NCBI RefSeq assembly: GCF_000367925.1
Contig: NZ_KB849176.1
Location: 1 to 64,000, forward strand
Direction: 5' to 3'
Origin: Acinetobacter bohemicus ANC 3994
GTDB lineage: Bacteria > Pseudomonadota > Gammaproteobacteria > Pseudomonadales > Moraxellaceae
DNA length: 64,000 nucleotides
The notes beneath the pieces are model-generated. The model was not told the DNA's origin and ran no database searches. It saw nothing but the letters and a program-made list of their open reading frames with translations. Each line of letters begins with the position of its first letter. The first letter of the stretch is position 1. Shown here in pieces: positions 38,158-47,700 of this stretch. The position numbers and the translations under genes are program-made.

Positions 38158-38967
38158 TTACCTACCTAAAACCATTTCCAGCACAAACTTAGAACCAATA
38201 AAACCAATGGCAAGTAGCATAAAACCAATTAAAGTAAAACGAATGGCTTTTTGACCACGCCAGCCAAATTTGTAATGACCAATTAAGAGTGAGCCATAGA
38301 CAAACCATGAAATAATGCTAAAGGCCGTTTTATGGGCTAAATGTTGGGCAAAAAAGTCATCAATGGTAAAGAAGCCGAAACCTAACGCAATGGTCAGTAA
38401 AATAAAACCAGTAATGATTAAATCAAATAACAAGGATTCCATTGCTTGAAAAGAGGGCAGTAAATTGACCCAAAAGCGTTTCTTCTGTTTGTTCTTTAAT
38501 TCACGATCTTGGAACCATAAAATAACCGCTTGTATGGTCGCCATGAGTAAAACAGCATAGGCAGATAAAGACAAAATAATATGTACGTCTAAACCAAACG
38601 AATGCTGTTCAATGAATTGATTTTGTTTACTTAAAGCAAAACCTAAGATTAAGCCCGTTGCGGCAACAGGAATGCCAATTAAATTCAATGCCAAAATGGG
38701 GCGAAAGGTACTAAAGATTAAGCTCAGCAATAACATAAGCCCAGATGTAAATGACATGAGGACAAATACGTCATAATTTACACCCAAAGGAGTCAACATA
38801 TCGTTATATAGAACACCGGTATGTAGCAGTAATCCTAAGCCCAGTACAAGCCCGACAAACCAATGGTTTGGATCACGTTTTGACATTAAGTGGATAAACA
38901 AATACCAAAAAGATGTGGTATAAGCGATTAATGCTAAGATCGTGTAAACCAAGGGGAGACTGATCAT
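38158..38967 (-). CDS. ypjD: CcsA-family inner-membrane protein YpjD
   Basis: A 269-aa protein with about eight membrane segments, of the cytochrome c assembly (CcsA/CcmC-like) family. The YpjD subgroup is commonly next to ffh, as here, divergently oriented. HS/LDVHIILSLSAYAVL and the His of AHKTAFSIISWFVYG are family-like. The role in heme or cytochrome biology is assumed from the family, not shown. Confidence 0.85.
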   Translation of the reverse strand: MISLPLVYTILALIAYTTSFWYLFIHLMSKRDPNHWFVGLVLGLGLLLHTGVLYNDMLTPLGVNYDVFVLMSFTSGLMLLLSLIFSTFRPILALNLIGIPVAATGLILGFALSKQNQFIEQHSFGLDVHIILSLSAYAVLLMATIQAVILWFQDRELKNKQKKRFWVNLLPSFQAMESLLFDLIITGFILLTIALGFGFFTIDDFFAQHLAHKTAFSIISWFVYGSLLIGHYKFGWRGQKAIRFTLIGFMLLAIGFIGSKFVLEMVLGR

Positions 38968-39105
38968 GTCAAACCTTTTTCAGGATGATGAATATTCATT
39001 TATATAAATTCTATGCGAACTACAGTATCCTATAGCATCTTATGCATAAATTTTCTATTTTAAGAAAGATTTTTTTGCAACTAGCAATTTTAAGCGGATT
39101 TTGCA

Positions 39106-40515
39106 ATGTTTGATACCTTAACAGAACGACTCACGCAGAGTTTAAGAAATGTTACTGGCTCAGGGCAGCTAACCGAAGATAATATTAAAGATACGTTACG
39201 TGAAGTACGTATGGCACTTCTTGAAGCCGATGTTGCGTTACCTGTAACTCGTGAATTCATCGCGAAAGTTAAGGAAGAGGCATTGGGTCAAGAAGTGATG
39301 ACGCAGTTATCACCGGGCCAAGCTTTCGTAAAAATCGTCCATGACGAATTAACAAAAATGATGGGCGCAGCGAATGAAAGCCTCGACCTTGCGGCAAAGC
39401 CACCTGTAGTGGTTTTGCTGGCTGGTTTACAGGGTGCGGGTAAAACCACCACTGCGGCTAAACTGGCACGCTTTTTACAAGAACGCCAAAAGAAAAAAGT
39501 TGCGATGGTTTCTGCCGACGTTTATCGTCCAGCAGCCATTAAACAGCTAGAAACTGTGGCAGGCGAAGTTGGCGCACATTTCATTGCATCGACTGCTGAT
39601 GAAAAGCCAATTACCATCGTTACACGTGCGATCGAACAAGCCAAAATTCAGTTTGCTGATGTTTTGATTGTCGATACCGCAGGTCGTTTACATGTCGATG
39701 AAGACATGATGGACGAAATTAAAGAGCTTCACGCAGCGATTAACCCAACTGAAACCTTGTTCGTGGTTGATGCCATGACGGGTCAGGATGCGGCAAACAC
39801 TGCAAAAGCCTTTAATGATGCTTTACCGCTTACCGGTGTGATTTTAACCAAAACCGATGGTGATGCCCGCGGTGGTGCAGCACTTTCTGTTCGCGCAATT
39901 ACGGGTAAGCCAATTAAATTCTTGGGTATGGGCGAAAAGCTCGATGCTCTAGAGCCATTCCATCCTGAGCGTATTGCACAACGTATCTTGGGTATGGGTG
40001 ACGTACTTTCTTTAGTCGAAGAAGTTGAACGCAAAATCGACAAAGAAAAAGCCGAAAAAATGGCGAAAAAATTGCAAAAAGGCGGCAACTTCACTTTTGA
40101 AGATATGTTGATGCAATTTGACCAAATGAATAAAATGGGCGGCATGATGGGCTTCTTAGACAAGTTGCCGGGCATGAGTAATTCAGGTATTCAAGATGCA
40201 ATTGCACAAGCGAATCCTGAAAAACAAGTGAAAAAGATGGAAGCGATTATTCAATCGATGACTGTCAAAGAGCGCCGTAACCCTGACTTGATGAATCCAA
40301 GCCGTAAAAAACGTATTGCAGCAGGCTGTGGTATGGATGTGGTTGAAGTCAATAAATTGATTAAGCAGCATGCGCAAATGGCGAAAATGATGAAGAAATT
40401 TGCCAATCCGTCAGGTATGGCAAAAATGATGAAATCACTGAGTGGTATGCAAAAACAATTCGGCGGTGGTGGCGGTATGGGACCATTGTTCGGTGGCAAT
40501 GATCAGAAGAAATAA
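39106..40515 (+). CDS. ffh: Signal recognition particle protein Ffh
   Basis: SRP54 homologue (469 aa) that binds 4.5S RNA and signal sequences and delivers ribosomes to FtsY. The N-domain is followed by the GTPase G-domain with GLQGAGKTTTAAKLA, VDTAGRLHVDE and TKTDGDARGGAAL, then the Met-rich M-domain (from about residue 330; MDVVEVNKLIKQHAQMAKMMKKF) with a Gly-rich tail. 4.5S RNA is not in this window. Followed by a terminator. Confidence 0.97.
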   Translation: MFDTLTERLTQSLRNVTGSGQLTEDNIKDTLREVRMALLEADVALPVTREFIAKVKEEALGQEVMTQLSPGQAFVKIVHDELTKMMGAANESLDLAAKPPVVVLLAGLQGAGKTTTAAKLARFLQERQKKKVAMVSADVYRPAAIKQLETVAGEVGAHFIASTADEKPITIVTRAIEQAKIQFADVLIVDTAGRLHVDEDMMDEIKELHAAINPTETLFVVDAMTGQDAANTAKAFNDALPLTGVILTKTDGDARGGAALSVRAITGKPIKFLGMGEKLDALEPFHPERIAQRILGMGDVLSLVEEVERKIDKEKAEKMAKKLQKGGNFTFEDMLMQFDQMNKMGGMMGFLDKLPGMSNSGIQDAIAQANPEKQVKKMEAIIQSMTVKERRNPDLMNPSRKKRIAAGCGMDVVEVNKLIKQHAQMAKMMKKFANPSGMAKMMKSLSGMQKQFGGGGGMGPLFGGNDQKK

Positions 40516-40530
40516 TCTTTTGATTGTTGT

Positions 40531-40558
40531 AAAAAAGGCGCTTAATGCGCCTTTTTTT
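40531..40558 (+). terminator. Terminator after ffh
   Basis: AAGGCGC pairs with GCGCCTT over a 5-nt loop, with an A-tract before and a T-tract after. Confidence 0.92.
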
Positions 40559-40723
40559 ATTTAGTAGTCATTGTGGCTGAGATAAGACAGGCAGGAATTA
40601 TTTGAATCACGATTTATAGATGCAGCAAGGTAAAATTACAAAATACTCATATTTTTTGTTGCTAAAAAAGTACACTATTTCAGGCTGTTATTTCCTCAAT
40701 TCTAATAAGAAAAATAATGGCTT

Positions 40724-41308
40724 ATGAATATGCAGCAAAAGAAAATTTATATTATTCATGGTTATCAAGCGTCTAGCACTGATCATTGGTTTCCATGGCT
40801 GAGCCAGAGCATACAACAGGCAGGGCATGTTTCTAAACGTATCGTATTGCCTGAACCCAATCGACCCGAATTCCAGCATTGGCAACAGGCGCTACACATG
40901 CAAATTCGTGAGTTGGATAAAAATACCATTATTGTCGCGCATGGTTTAGGTTGTATCAGTGTGCTGCATTATCTGAATCAACATTTTAAAAATAGAGGCC
41001 AGAAAATTAAGGCGGGAATTTTTATTTCTGGATTAAAGTCCAAGTTACCCAGCCGACCTGAGTTAGATGATTTTATCGCACAGGCACGTTTGGATAGTGG
41101 TTTGTTACAGACCAAAATGCCTTTGAGTTTGCAGTTGGTGTCGAGTGACGATCCTTATATTCCACCGCCATTGGCATTACAATTTGGGCATTTTATTAAT
41201 GCCCAAATACATGTGGTAAAAGAAGCGGGGCATTTTATGCGTCAAGATGGATTTACCGAATTTCCGCAATTATGGACATTGCTTCAACCAATACTGGTTT
41301 CGGGATAA
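40724..41308 (+). CDS. RBBP9/YdeN-family hydrolase, nucleophile Ser replaced
   Basis: A 194-aa small alpha/beta-hydrolase of the RBBP9/YdeN family: IYIIHGYQASSTDHWFPWL near the start, SSDDPYIP with the acid residue and EAGHF with the catalytic His. The nucleophile elbow reads VAHGLGC, with Gly74 (GGT) in place of the usual Ser, so hydrolase activity is unlikely unless another residue serves. Its last 25 nt overlap the 3' end of the convergent coaX gene. Alternative start at the second Met (40730). Confidence 0.8.
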   Translation: MNMQQKKIYIIHGYQASSTDHWFPWLSQSIQQAGHVSKRIVLPEPNRPEFQHWQQALHMQIRELDKNTIIVAHGLGCISVLHYLNQHFKNRGQKIKAGIFISGLKSKLPSRPELDDFIAQARLDSGLLQTKMPLSLQLVSSDDPYIPPPLALQFGHFINAQIHVVKEAGHFMRQDGFTEFPQLWTLLQPILVSG

Positions 41309-42030
41309 TGTTGAATAAAAGACTGCAAGCCTTTGAGCAATAAATCTGGCTCAATATTGGGCTGATATGGTGCAAGAAACTTGGCAAATAAAGCAGCATC
41401 ACCACCGGTTAAGATTAATTTTCGTGGTGCTTGTTGCAACACTTTCTCGATTGCACTGACCAAACCTAGAACAATACCGTGATGCACTGCATTAATGGTA
41501 TTGCGTCCCGGTGTCAGCTCATCAAAAGCCGCATCAGGAATTTTAATGCCTTTGGTGTTTTGAATCAGTGAATCGCGTTGCAAATATAGATTCGGTAAAA
41601 TATAGCCACCTAAATGCTGTAAACCATCAGCAAGGTCAATGGTTAAAGCCGTGCCACAACTAATGATGCAATAATTTTGCTCGGGGTCAGTTGCGACTGC
41701 TAAAACTTGCAGCCAACGATCAATTCCCAGTTGCGTGGTATCGTCATAACCGCAACTTAGACCTGCATATTCAGCATGAACTTTGGCAAAGACCACAGGA
41801 ATGTTGAGGCTTTTTAAGATGCGCTGAATACGGTCATTATTCTTTTTGTCTTGTACCGAAGACACGCCGACATTGTGCAGTTTAAGGGCTTTAAAGTGTT
41901 GAATCAGACCTAAAAGTAAATCTGCTGGAGACTGCAAATGCATTTCTGCCGCATGCTCGATCACCTGATTGTTATCGGTAATCCAATATTTGAGCCGCGT
42001 ATTGCCAATATCTAACCATAAATTCTTCAT
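41284..42030 (-). CDS. coaX: Type III pantothenate kinase CoaX
   Basis: ASKHA-fold kinase (248 aa) for the first step of CoA synthesis; type III enzymes have high ATP Km and are not feedback-inhibited by CoA. Motifs: LWLDIGNTRLKYW (phosphate 1), QLGIDRWLQVLA, SCGTALTIDLA (phosphate 2) and GGYILPN; ILTGGDA is near the C-terminus. It follows birA on the same strand (9-nt gap), a frequent pairing. Confidence 0.94.
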   Translation of the reverse strand: MKNLWLDIGNTRLKYWITDNNQVIEHAAEMHLQSPADLLLGLIQHFKALKLHNVGVSSVQDKKNNDRIQRILKSLNIPVVFAKVHAEYAGLSCGYDDTTQLGIDRWLQVLAVATDPEQNYCIISCGTALTIDLADGLQHLGGYILPNLYLQRDSLIQNTKGIKIPDAAFDELTPGRNTINAVHHGIVLGLVSAIEKVLQQAPRKLILTGGDAALFAKFLAPYQPNIEPDLLLKGLQSFIQHYPETSIG

Positions 42031-42039
42031 TGCATTTCT

Positions 42040-42798
42040 CTAAAGAGAGGTTTCTAAGCGCCGTAAGCGCCCTTGATAAAATTGTTGTACACCTGCACTG
42101 GTTTCAATGTTCACCGCACCATCATCTTGAATACCGATAAAAATACCGGAACAGAGTCCTGAATGATGTTCAAATTCAACAGCTTGATTTTTAAATGCTG
42201 CATAGTGGTTAAAACGGACAGCAAGGTTATAACAATCATGATCAAACCATTCACTGGCTTGTTGAATGGCCATATATAACTCGGCAATCAATTGGGTACG
42301 AGAAATATTGGTCAAGCCTAATTCACTTAATGATGTGGCATGTTGGTCAATGTTTTCTTTGGGGATAGGTGCAAGATTGATGCCGACCCCGACAATGACT
42401 TGATGGGGAGAAAGCGGTTCAACTAAAATGCCGCCCCATTTGCCTTGTGTACTATAGAGATCATTCGGCCATTTGACTTGCAGATCTAAGTTTTTAAGAC
42501 TCGGCATTTGCAAAATATTTAATGCAATTTCAAGGGCAAGTCGCCCATCAATGGGTGTTCGTGTATTCAGCAATGTGCTTAAATAGATGTTCCCTTCAGG
42601 TGATACCCACTGTCGTTGACGTTGTCCACGACCTTGAGTTTGCTTTGTGCTACAGACTAAAACGCTGTGTACGCCTTTGAGTGCAATTTCACGGACATCA
42701 TCATTGGTTGAAGCGGTGACGGGTTTCAGTATTAATACTTCTGGGCGCTGATGAGCGTCGTCGAGGATTTTTTGCAGTTGTCGAGTCTCTAAATCCAT
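42040..42798 (-). CDS. birA: Biotin-protein ligase BirA, group I
   Basis: Attaches biotin to the acetyl-CoA carboxylase carrier protein. The 252-aa protein has the catalytic GRGQRQRQW loop, the STNDDV start of the ligase domain, and KWPNDLY and GGILVE, but lacks the N-terminal winged helix found in group II BirA, so it should not act as the biotin repressor. The biotin synthesis genes at 54.7-59.4 kb would then need another regulator. Upstream of coaX in the same direction. Confidence 0.93.
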   Translation of the reverse strand: MDLETRQLQKILDDAHQRPEVLILKPVTASTNDDVREIALKGVHSVLVCSTKQTQGRGQRQRQWVSPEGNIYLSTLLNTRTPIDGRLALEIALNILQMPSLKNLDLQVKWPNDLYSTQGKWGGILVEPLSPHQVIVGVGINLAPIPKENIDQHATSLSELGLTNISRTQLIAELYMAIQQASEWFDHDCYNLAVRFNHYAAFKNQAVEFEHHSGLCSGIFIGIQDDGAVNIETSAGVQQFYQGRLRRLETSL

Positions 42799-42828
42799 TT
42801 AAATCTAAGCAGCAGTGGAATGTGAATC

Positions 42829-43638
42829 ATGGAGTTAATCATATATTTATTGATTGGTGCAATGGCGGGTTTTGCTGCTGGCCTATTTGGTGTCGGTGGC
42901 GGACTCATTATTGTCCCCATTTTATATATTGTGTTTACCCAGTTACATTATGATCCTTCGGTAATTATGCATTTGGCTGTTGGTACGTCTTTAGCGACCA
43001 TTATTGTGACCTCGATTAGCTCTGTTTCGGCACATTACAAACGTGGTGCTGTGATGTGGGATGTATTTCGTAATTTAGCACCGGGTCTGGCTTTCGGCTC
43101 ATTTTTAGGTGCGGGTGTTGCAGATTATATGTCGGGTCAGGGGTTGCAATTGCTGATCGGTTTTTTTGCGCTTTGGGTGGGATATGGCATGTTTAACGGT
43201 GCAAACAAGCCTGTTGATTCTTCTCGGCATTTACCGGCTAAAGGCATGCAAATGCTAGCCGGTGGCGGTATTGGGATTGCATCGGCAATTTTTGGTATTG
43301 GCGGTGGCAGTCTGACCGTGCCTTATTTAAATCGTCATGGTGTGGTGATTCAAAAAGCAGTGGCAACGTCGGCAGCAGGGGGATTACCGATTGCAATTGC
43401 CGGTGCATTAGGCTTTATGTGGTTTGGCTCGAATGCAACCGTTGAAATACCGCATAGCATTGGTTACGTGCATGTTTATGCCTTTATTGGGATTAGCGTG
43501 ATGAGTTTTATGACCGCGAAACTTGGGGCTAAAGTGGCACATAAGTTGTCGCCAGCCATGCTCAAAAGATGTTTTGCCTGTCTGTTAACGGTCGTCGGTT
43601 TATATTTTATTTACCAAGGCTTTTCGAGCTATTTTTAA
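42829..43638 (+). CDS. TauE/SafE family sulfite/anion exporter
   Basis: A 269-aa integral membrane protein with about eight segments. The internal duplication characteristic of TauE/SafE is clear: AGLFGVGGGLIIVPIL at the N-terminus and SAIFGIGGGSLTVPYL in the middle. Substrates in the family are organosulfonate-derived anions such as sulfite or sulfoacetate; the substrate here is not known. Divergent from birA. Confidence 0.87.
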   Translation: MELIIYLLIGAMAGFAAGLFGVGGGLIIVPILYIVFTQLHYDPSVIMHLAVGTSLATIIVTSISSVSAHYKRGAVMWDVFRNLAPGLAFGSFLGAGVADYMSGQGLQLLIGFFALWVGYGMFNGANKPVDSSRHLPAKGMQMLAGGGIGIASAIFGIGGGSLTVPYLNRHGVVIQKAVATSAAGGLPIAIAGALGFMWFGSNATVEIPHSIGYVHVYAFIGISVMSFMTAKLGAKVAHKLSPAMLKRCFACLLTVVGLYFIYQGFSSYF

Positions 43639-44019
43639 GGTTGTAAATTAAAATGCTCATCTAAGAATAAAGATAGATGGATTAAGCTGCACTAGGATGA
43701 GCTTGTTCACATTTTTTTTCTGTTGTTTTTTTCTGTCATTCGGGATGCTGTATCGCTCAGATTTTTGATCAATATACTTTTTTCGTACCATCGTCAAAAA
43801 AAGAATGAAGGACTCACAAATACAATTTAAGTCTATTTTTAGATAGGAATGGGCTTCTCATTCAAGTGAATGATTTAATTCTTTTAAAATTGACTGTATA
43901 GACTTAAAAATTGTCTGACAATGTCATTTTCTTTAGGGTTACAATTGCGTAAAAGAGAATATCAGTCAGTATTATGACCGTTTTTCGATTGCATCTTATA
44001 AAAACAAGATAGGAATAGT
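43639..44019 (+). other. Gap before GntR regulator with operator-like sites
   Basis: A 381-bp gap with no gene. It has a GCTCATC/GATGAGC inverted pair after the TauE gene followed by a T-run (a possible weak terminator near 43704-43720), a second long inverted repeat (43822-43836 with 43898-43914, 2-nt bulge), and a perfect palindrome TTGTCTGACAA (43911-43921) in front of a possible promoter (CTGACA 43915, TACAAT 43940). Confidence 0.5.
43911..43921 (+). promoter_or_regulatory. Candidate GntR/FCD operator
   Basis: TTGTCTGACAA is a perfect 11-bp palindrome and fits the TNGTNNNACNA half-site pattern of FadR-subfamily GntR regulators. It lies about 100 bp before a gene for such a regulator and overlaps the possible -35, so autorepression is likely. 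Inferred. Confidence 0.6.
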
Positions 44020-44715
44020 ATGCACGAACAGGGGAAGGAGAGTTTGTCCGAACAAATTGCCAAACATATTAGTGAGCAAATTATTCGTGGTGAACTGGTA
44101 GAAGGTGAACGCATCCAAGAGTTGCGAATTTCGGCTGAACTTGATGTTAGCCGTGGTTCTGTACGCGAAGCACTATTGCTATTAGAGCGGACACAGCTGA
44201 TTGAAATTTACCCACGTCGTGGTGCCGTGGTGTCCGAAATGTCTGCACAACAAGTGCGTGCTTTATTTGATATGAGTGCTTTGCTTTTGGGACAAATTGT
44301 TCAGCGTATGGCCGAAGCTTGGCGCACGCATGAAGCTGAAAGAATTCAAGCCTTATTGGCACAATTACATGAAGAAACCCGTCAGGGGCATACTGAAAAA
44401 TTCTATGATTTAATCTTTCAGGGTTTAGCACGCCAACACGAGATGGTTGGTAATCCCTATTTAATCAAGTTCTATCAAGAGTTACTGCCGTCCTTGCGTC
44501 GCAGCTATTTTTTAACCTTAAACATCTCTCGCCGTGAGCTACAGGAATCATTTGAATTGTTTAAGTTGGTGACTGATGCAGTTTTGATCCGAAAATCACA
44601 ACAAGCTACTTTATTTATGGATGATTTTTGTCGACACTTGCGTAACCTTGTGTTGGAATCTCTAACACGGATGAAACAAATCGAACTTGCATGGGCAAGA
44701 CGTTCACGACGTTAA
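44020..44715 (+). CDS. GntR-family regulator, FCD (FadR) type
   Basis: A 231-aa transcription factor. The N-terminal winged helix-turn-helix is typical of GntR (EQIAKHISEQIIRGELVEGERIQELRISAELDVSRGSVREALLLLE, then the wing YPRRGAVV). The C-terminal domain of about 150 residues is all-helical like FCD effector domains, which often bind carboxylates with a metal. The ligand is unknown. It lies just before smc, with only 10 nt between, so it may be co-transcribed with it. Possible autoregulation through the palindrome at 43911. Confidence 0.88.
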   Translation: MHEQGKESLSEQIAKHISEQIIRGELVEGERIQELRISAELDVSRGSVREALLLLERTQLIEIYPRRGAVVSEMSAQQVRALFDMSALLLGQIVQRMAEAWRTHEAERIQALLAQLHEETRQGHTEKFYDLIFQGLARQHEMVGNPYLIKFYQELLPSLRRSYFLTLNISRRELQESFELFKLVTDAVLIRKSQQATLFMDDFCRHLRNLVLESLTRMKQIELAWARRSRR

Positions 44716-44725
44716 TCAGGACATT

Positions 44726-47700
44726 ATGCGTTTAAGCAGCTTAAAACTTTCCGGCTTTAAATCTTTTGCCGATAGTACGACTTTACACTTCAAGGCGAAT
44801 CGTACCGCTGTGGTTGGGCCAAATGGCTGTGGTAAATCGAATGTGATTGATGCCATTCGTTGGGTCATGGGTGAATCAAGTGCACGGCAACTGCGTGGCG
44901 GTAGCATGCAGGATGTCATTTTTACCGGGACTGCGAAACGTAAACCTGTCGGTGTGGCAAGTGTTGAATTACGCTTTGATAATACCTATGGCAAGCTCGG
45001 TGGTACATACAACGCCTACAATGAATTGGCAGTGCGTCGTCAGGTTAACCGAGATGGTAAGTCTGAATATTTCTTAAATGGTACAAAATGCCGTCGTCGT
45101 GATATTACCGATATTTTTCTGGGTACGGGTCTAGGGCCACGTTCATATTCGATTATTGAACAAGGCATGATTAACCGTCTGGTCGATGCCAAGCCTGATG
45201 AAATGCGCGTGTTTATTGAGGAGGCTGCGGGTGTTTCACGTTATCAGGCGCGTCGTCGTGAAACTTTATTGCATCTCGATCACACCACACAAAATTTATC
45301 GCGTTTGGAAGATATTAATGCGGAACTGAAGTCGCAGCTAAAAACGCTAAAACGTCAGTCTGAAACAGCCGTGCAATACAAAGAACTTGAAACTCAGATT
45401 CGTACCATCAAAGTTGAAGTATTGTCGTTTCAATGTGAGCAAAGCAGCCGCTTGCAACAAGAATATACCTTGCAGATGAATGCCTTGGGTGAAAGCTTTA
45501 AGTTGGTTCGCTCCGAACTGAGTACCTTAGAACATGACTTAACGGCAACCAGTGAATTATTTCAACGTCTGCTTCAACAGTCCACGCCTTTGCAAAATGA
45601 ATGGCAACAGGCAGAGAAAAAACGGTCTGAATTGAAAATGACACTGGAACAAAAACAGTCTTTATTGCATCAAAATACCTCGACTTTAACGCAGTTAGAA
45701 CAACAAAAATTACAGACCAAAGAGCGACTACAGCTGATTGAATTGCAAATTGAAACCTTGCAAGCACAATATGAACAGCAGAGTGAACAATTACAGCAGC
45801 AAGAACAGCAAAACCAAGATCAAAGCCAAACTGTGGGTGCTTTGAAAGCACAGCAACAACAGGTGCAACAGCAATTTGAATTGATCAAAATTCAGGTGGA
45901 TAAACAACAACAGCAAAAAATGCAAATGTTGGCGCAAAGTGAACAATTAGCCAAAAATATTTCCCGTATAGAACAGCAAAAACAAACTGTGCAGCTACAA
46001 GCAGCGCAAATCCAACAGCAAAATCAGCATGATGATATTGAACAGCTCGAGCAGGAAAAAGTTCAACTGAGCCAGCAGATTGAGCAGCTAGAACAAAATA
46101 TTCAAACTCAGAAGCAAATTTTAGAACTTGCACAGACAGGGTACGCGCAGCAAAAAAATGATGTTGCAAGTTTGAAGTCAGCGATTCAGGTGTTGCAATC
46201 GGAACAAAAAAATCTGAATCAATTGCTGATTAAAAACAGTCCGAAAATACAGAATGACGCTGTGCAGTTGATGCAGCGATTAAAGCTAAAAGATCAAGCC
46301 AAACCGTATGCCAATTTAATTGAAAAATTTTTGGCAAAATGGCTTTCTGCACAAGTATTAGATGCAAATACTGATTTCACTGAAAATATTGCCCGTCAGC
46401 TGAAAAGCAATGTTGTGCAAAATCGGATTCAGTTAGCAGGTTTAGCGTGTTTAGCCGATTGGATTGAGTCACCACAGCATTCCATTTGGCAGCAGGTGGC
46501 CGTGGCAGACACGCTAACTCAGGCCTTGTCTTTGCAAAGCCAGTTGAGCTTAGGACAGTCCATCTTAAGTTTGGATGGCTATCATGTCGGTGTAGATTGG
46601 GTGATTGGTTTATTTTACGATGAAGCCAGCCAAGCGGGGCAAGGGGCACTCAGTCATCGCATTCGTTTAGATGAAATTGCAATAGCACTGGCCCAGCAGT
46701 TACCACAGCTTGAAGCGGCTGAACAGCAATTGCCGCAAGCTATACAGCATATTCAAACCTTGCAAAAAAACATTCACGATCAGCAAGAGACGTTAAAGCA
46801 GCAACAAAAGGCATTGCAACAGCTCGATGTCAAAATAGTGCAAATACAAAGTACCGTTCAGGCATTTTCAGTGCAAAAGCAACAATTGCAAAATCAGTTA
46901 CAGCAACTGGATGAGCAATTGGAAGAAGATGCCATGCAAAAAGATGATTTGGAAATTGATTTGCATGCCTTAAATTTGAAATTGGAGCAGGCTTTACCGC
47001 ATTATAAAACCATGCAATTTCAAGTGGAAGAACTCACCGAGCAGCTTGAAAATACTCAACAAGTTTGGCAGCAGGCACAACAAGAATTGGAGTTGCTGCG
47101 TCGTCAGAGCGCGCAAACTGGACAGCAAGTTGAGTTACTGGAAAAAGATGCTTCATTCTTAAAAGCGCAATATCAACAAATTATGCTGCAAATGGAACAG
47201 GCGAAAAATTTTGTTGATCCTGTGCAATTGGAATTACCCGCACTGGAGTCACAATTTAATCAACAAGCCCAAGTGACAGAGAAATTGCAAAAGACTTGGC
47301 ATGAATGGCAAGTTGAACTGAATAATTTGCAAGAAAAACAGCAGTCTTTGACCGAGCAGCGTCATCAACAGCAACAACAAGATGAAAAATTACGTGGTCA
47401 ATTGGAAGAAAAACGTCTGGCTTGGCAAGTGGCGAAATCTGACTTACAGCATTATTCAGAACAATTGGCGGCTTTAAATTGTGACGTCATAACAGGTTTA
47501 AGTATTGATTTACTGGCACATCAACAACAGCTAGAAAAAGCACAACAGCGCTTTGATAAGTTGGGTGCGGTGAATTTAGCTGCTTCGGAAGAATATGAAG
47601 AAGTATCGAAGCGTTTTGCCGAGCTGAGCCACCAAATTGAAGACTTGGAAAAAACGGTCGATCAATTAAAAAATGCCATGAAAAGCATTGATCAAGAAAC

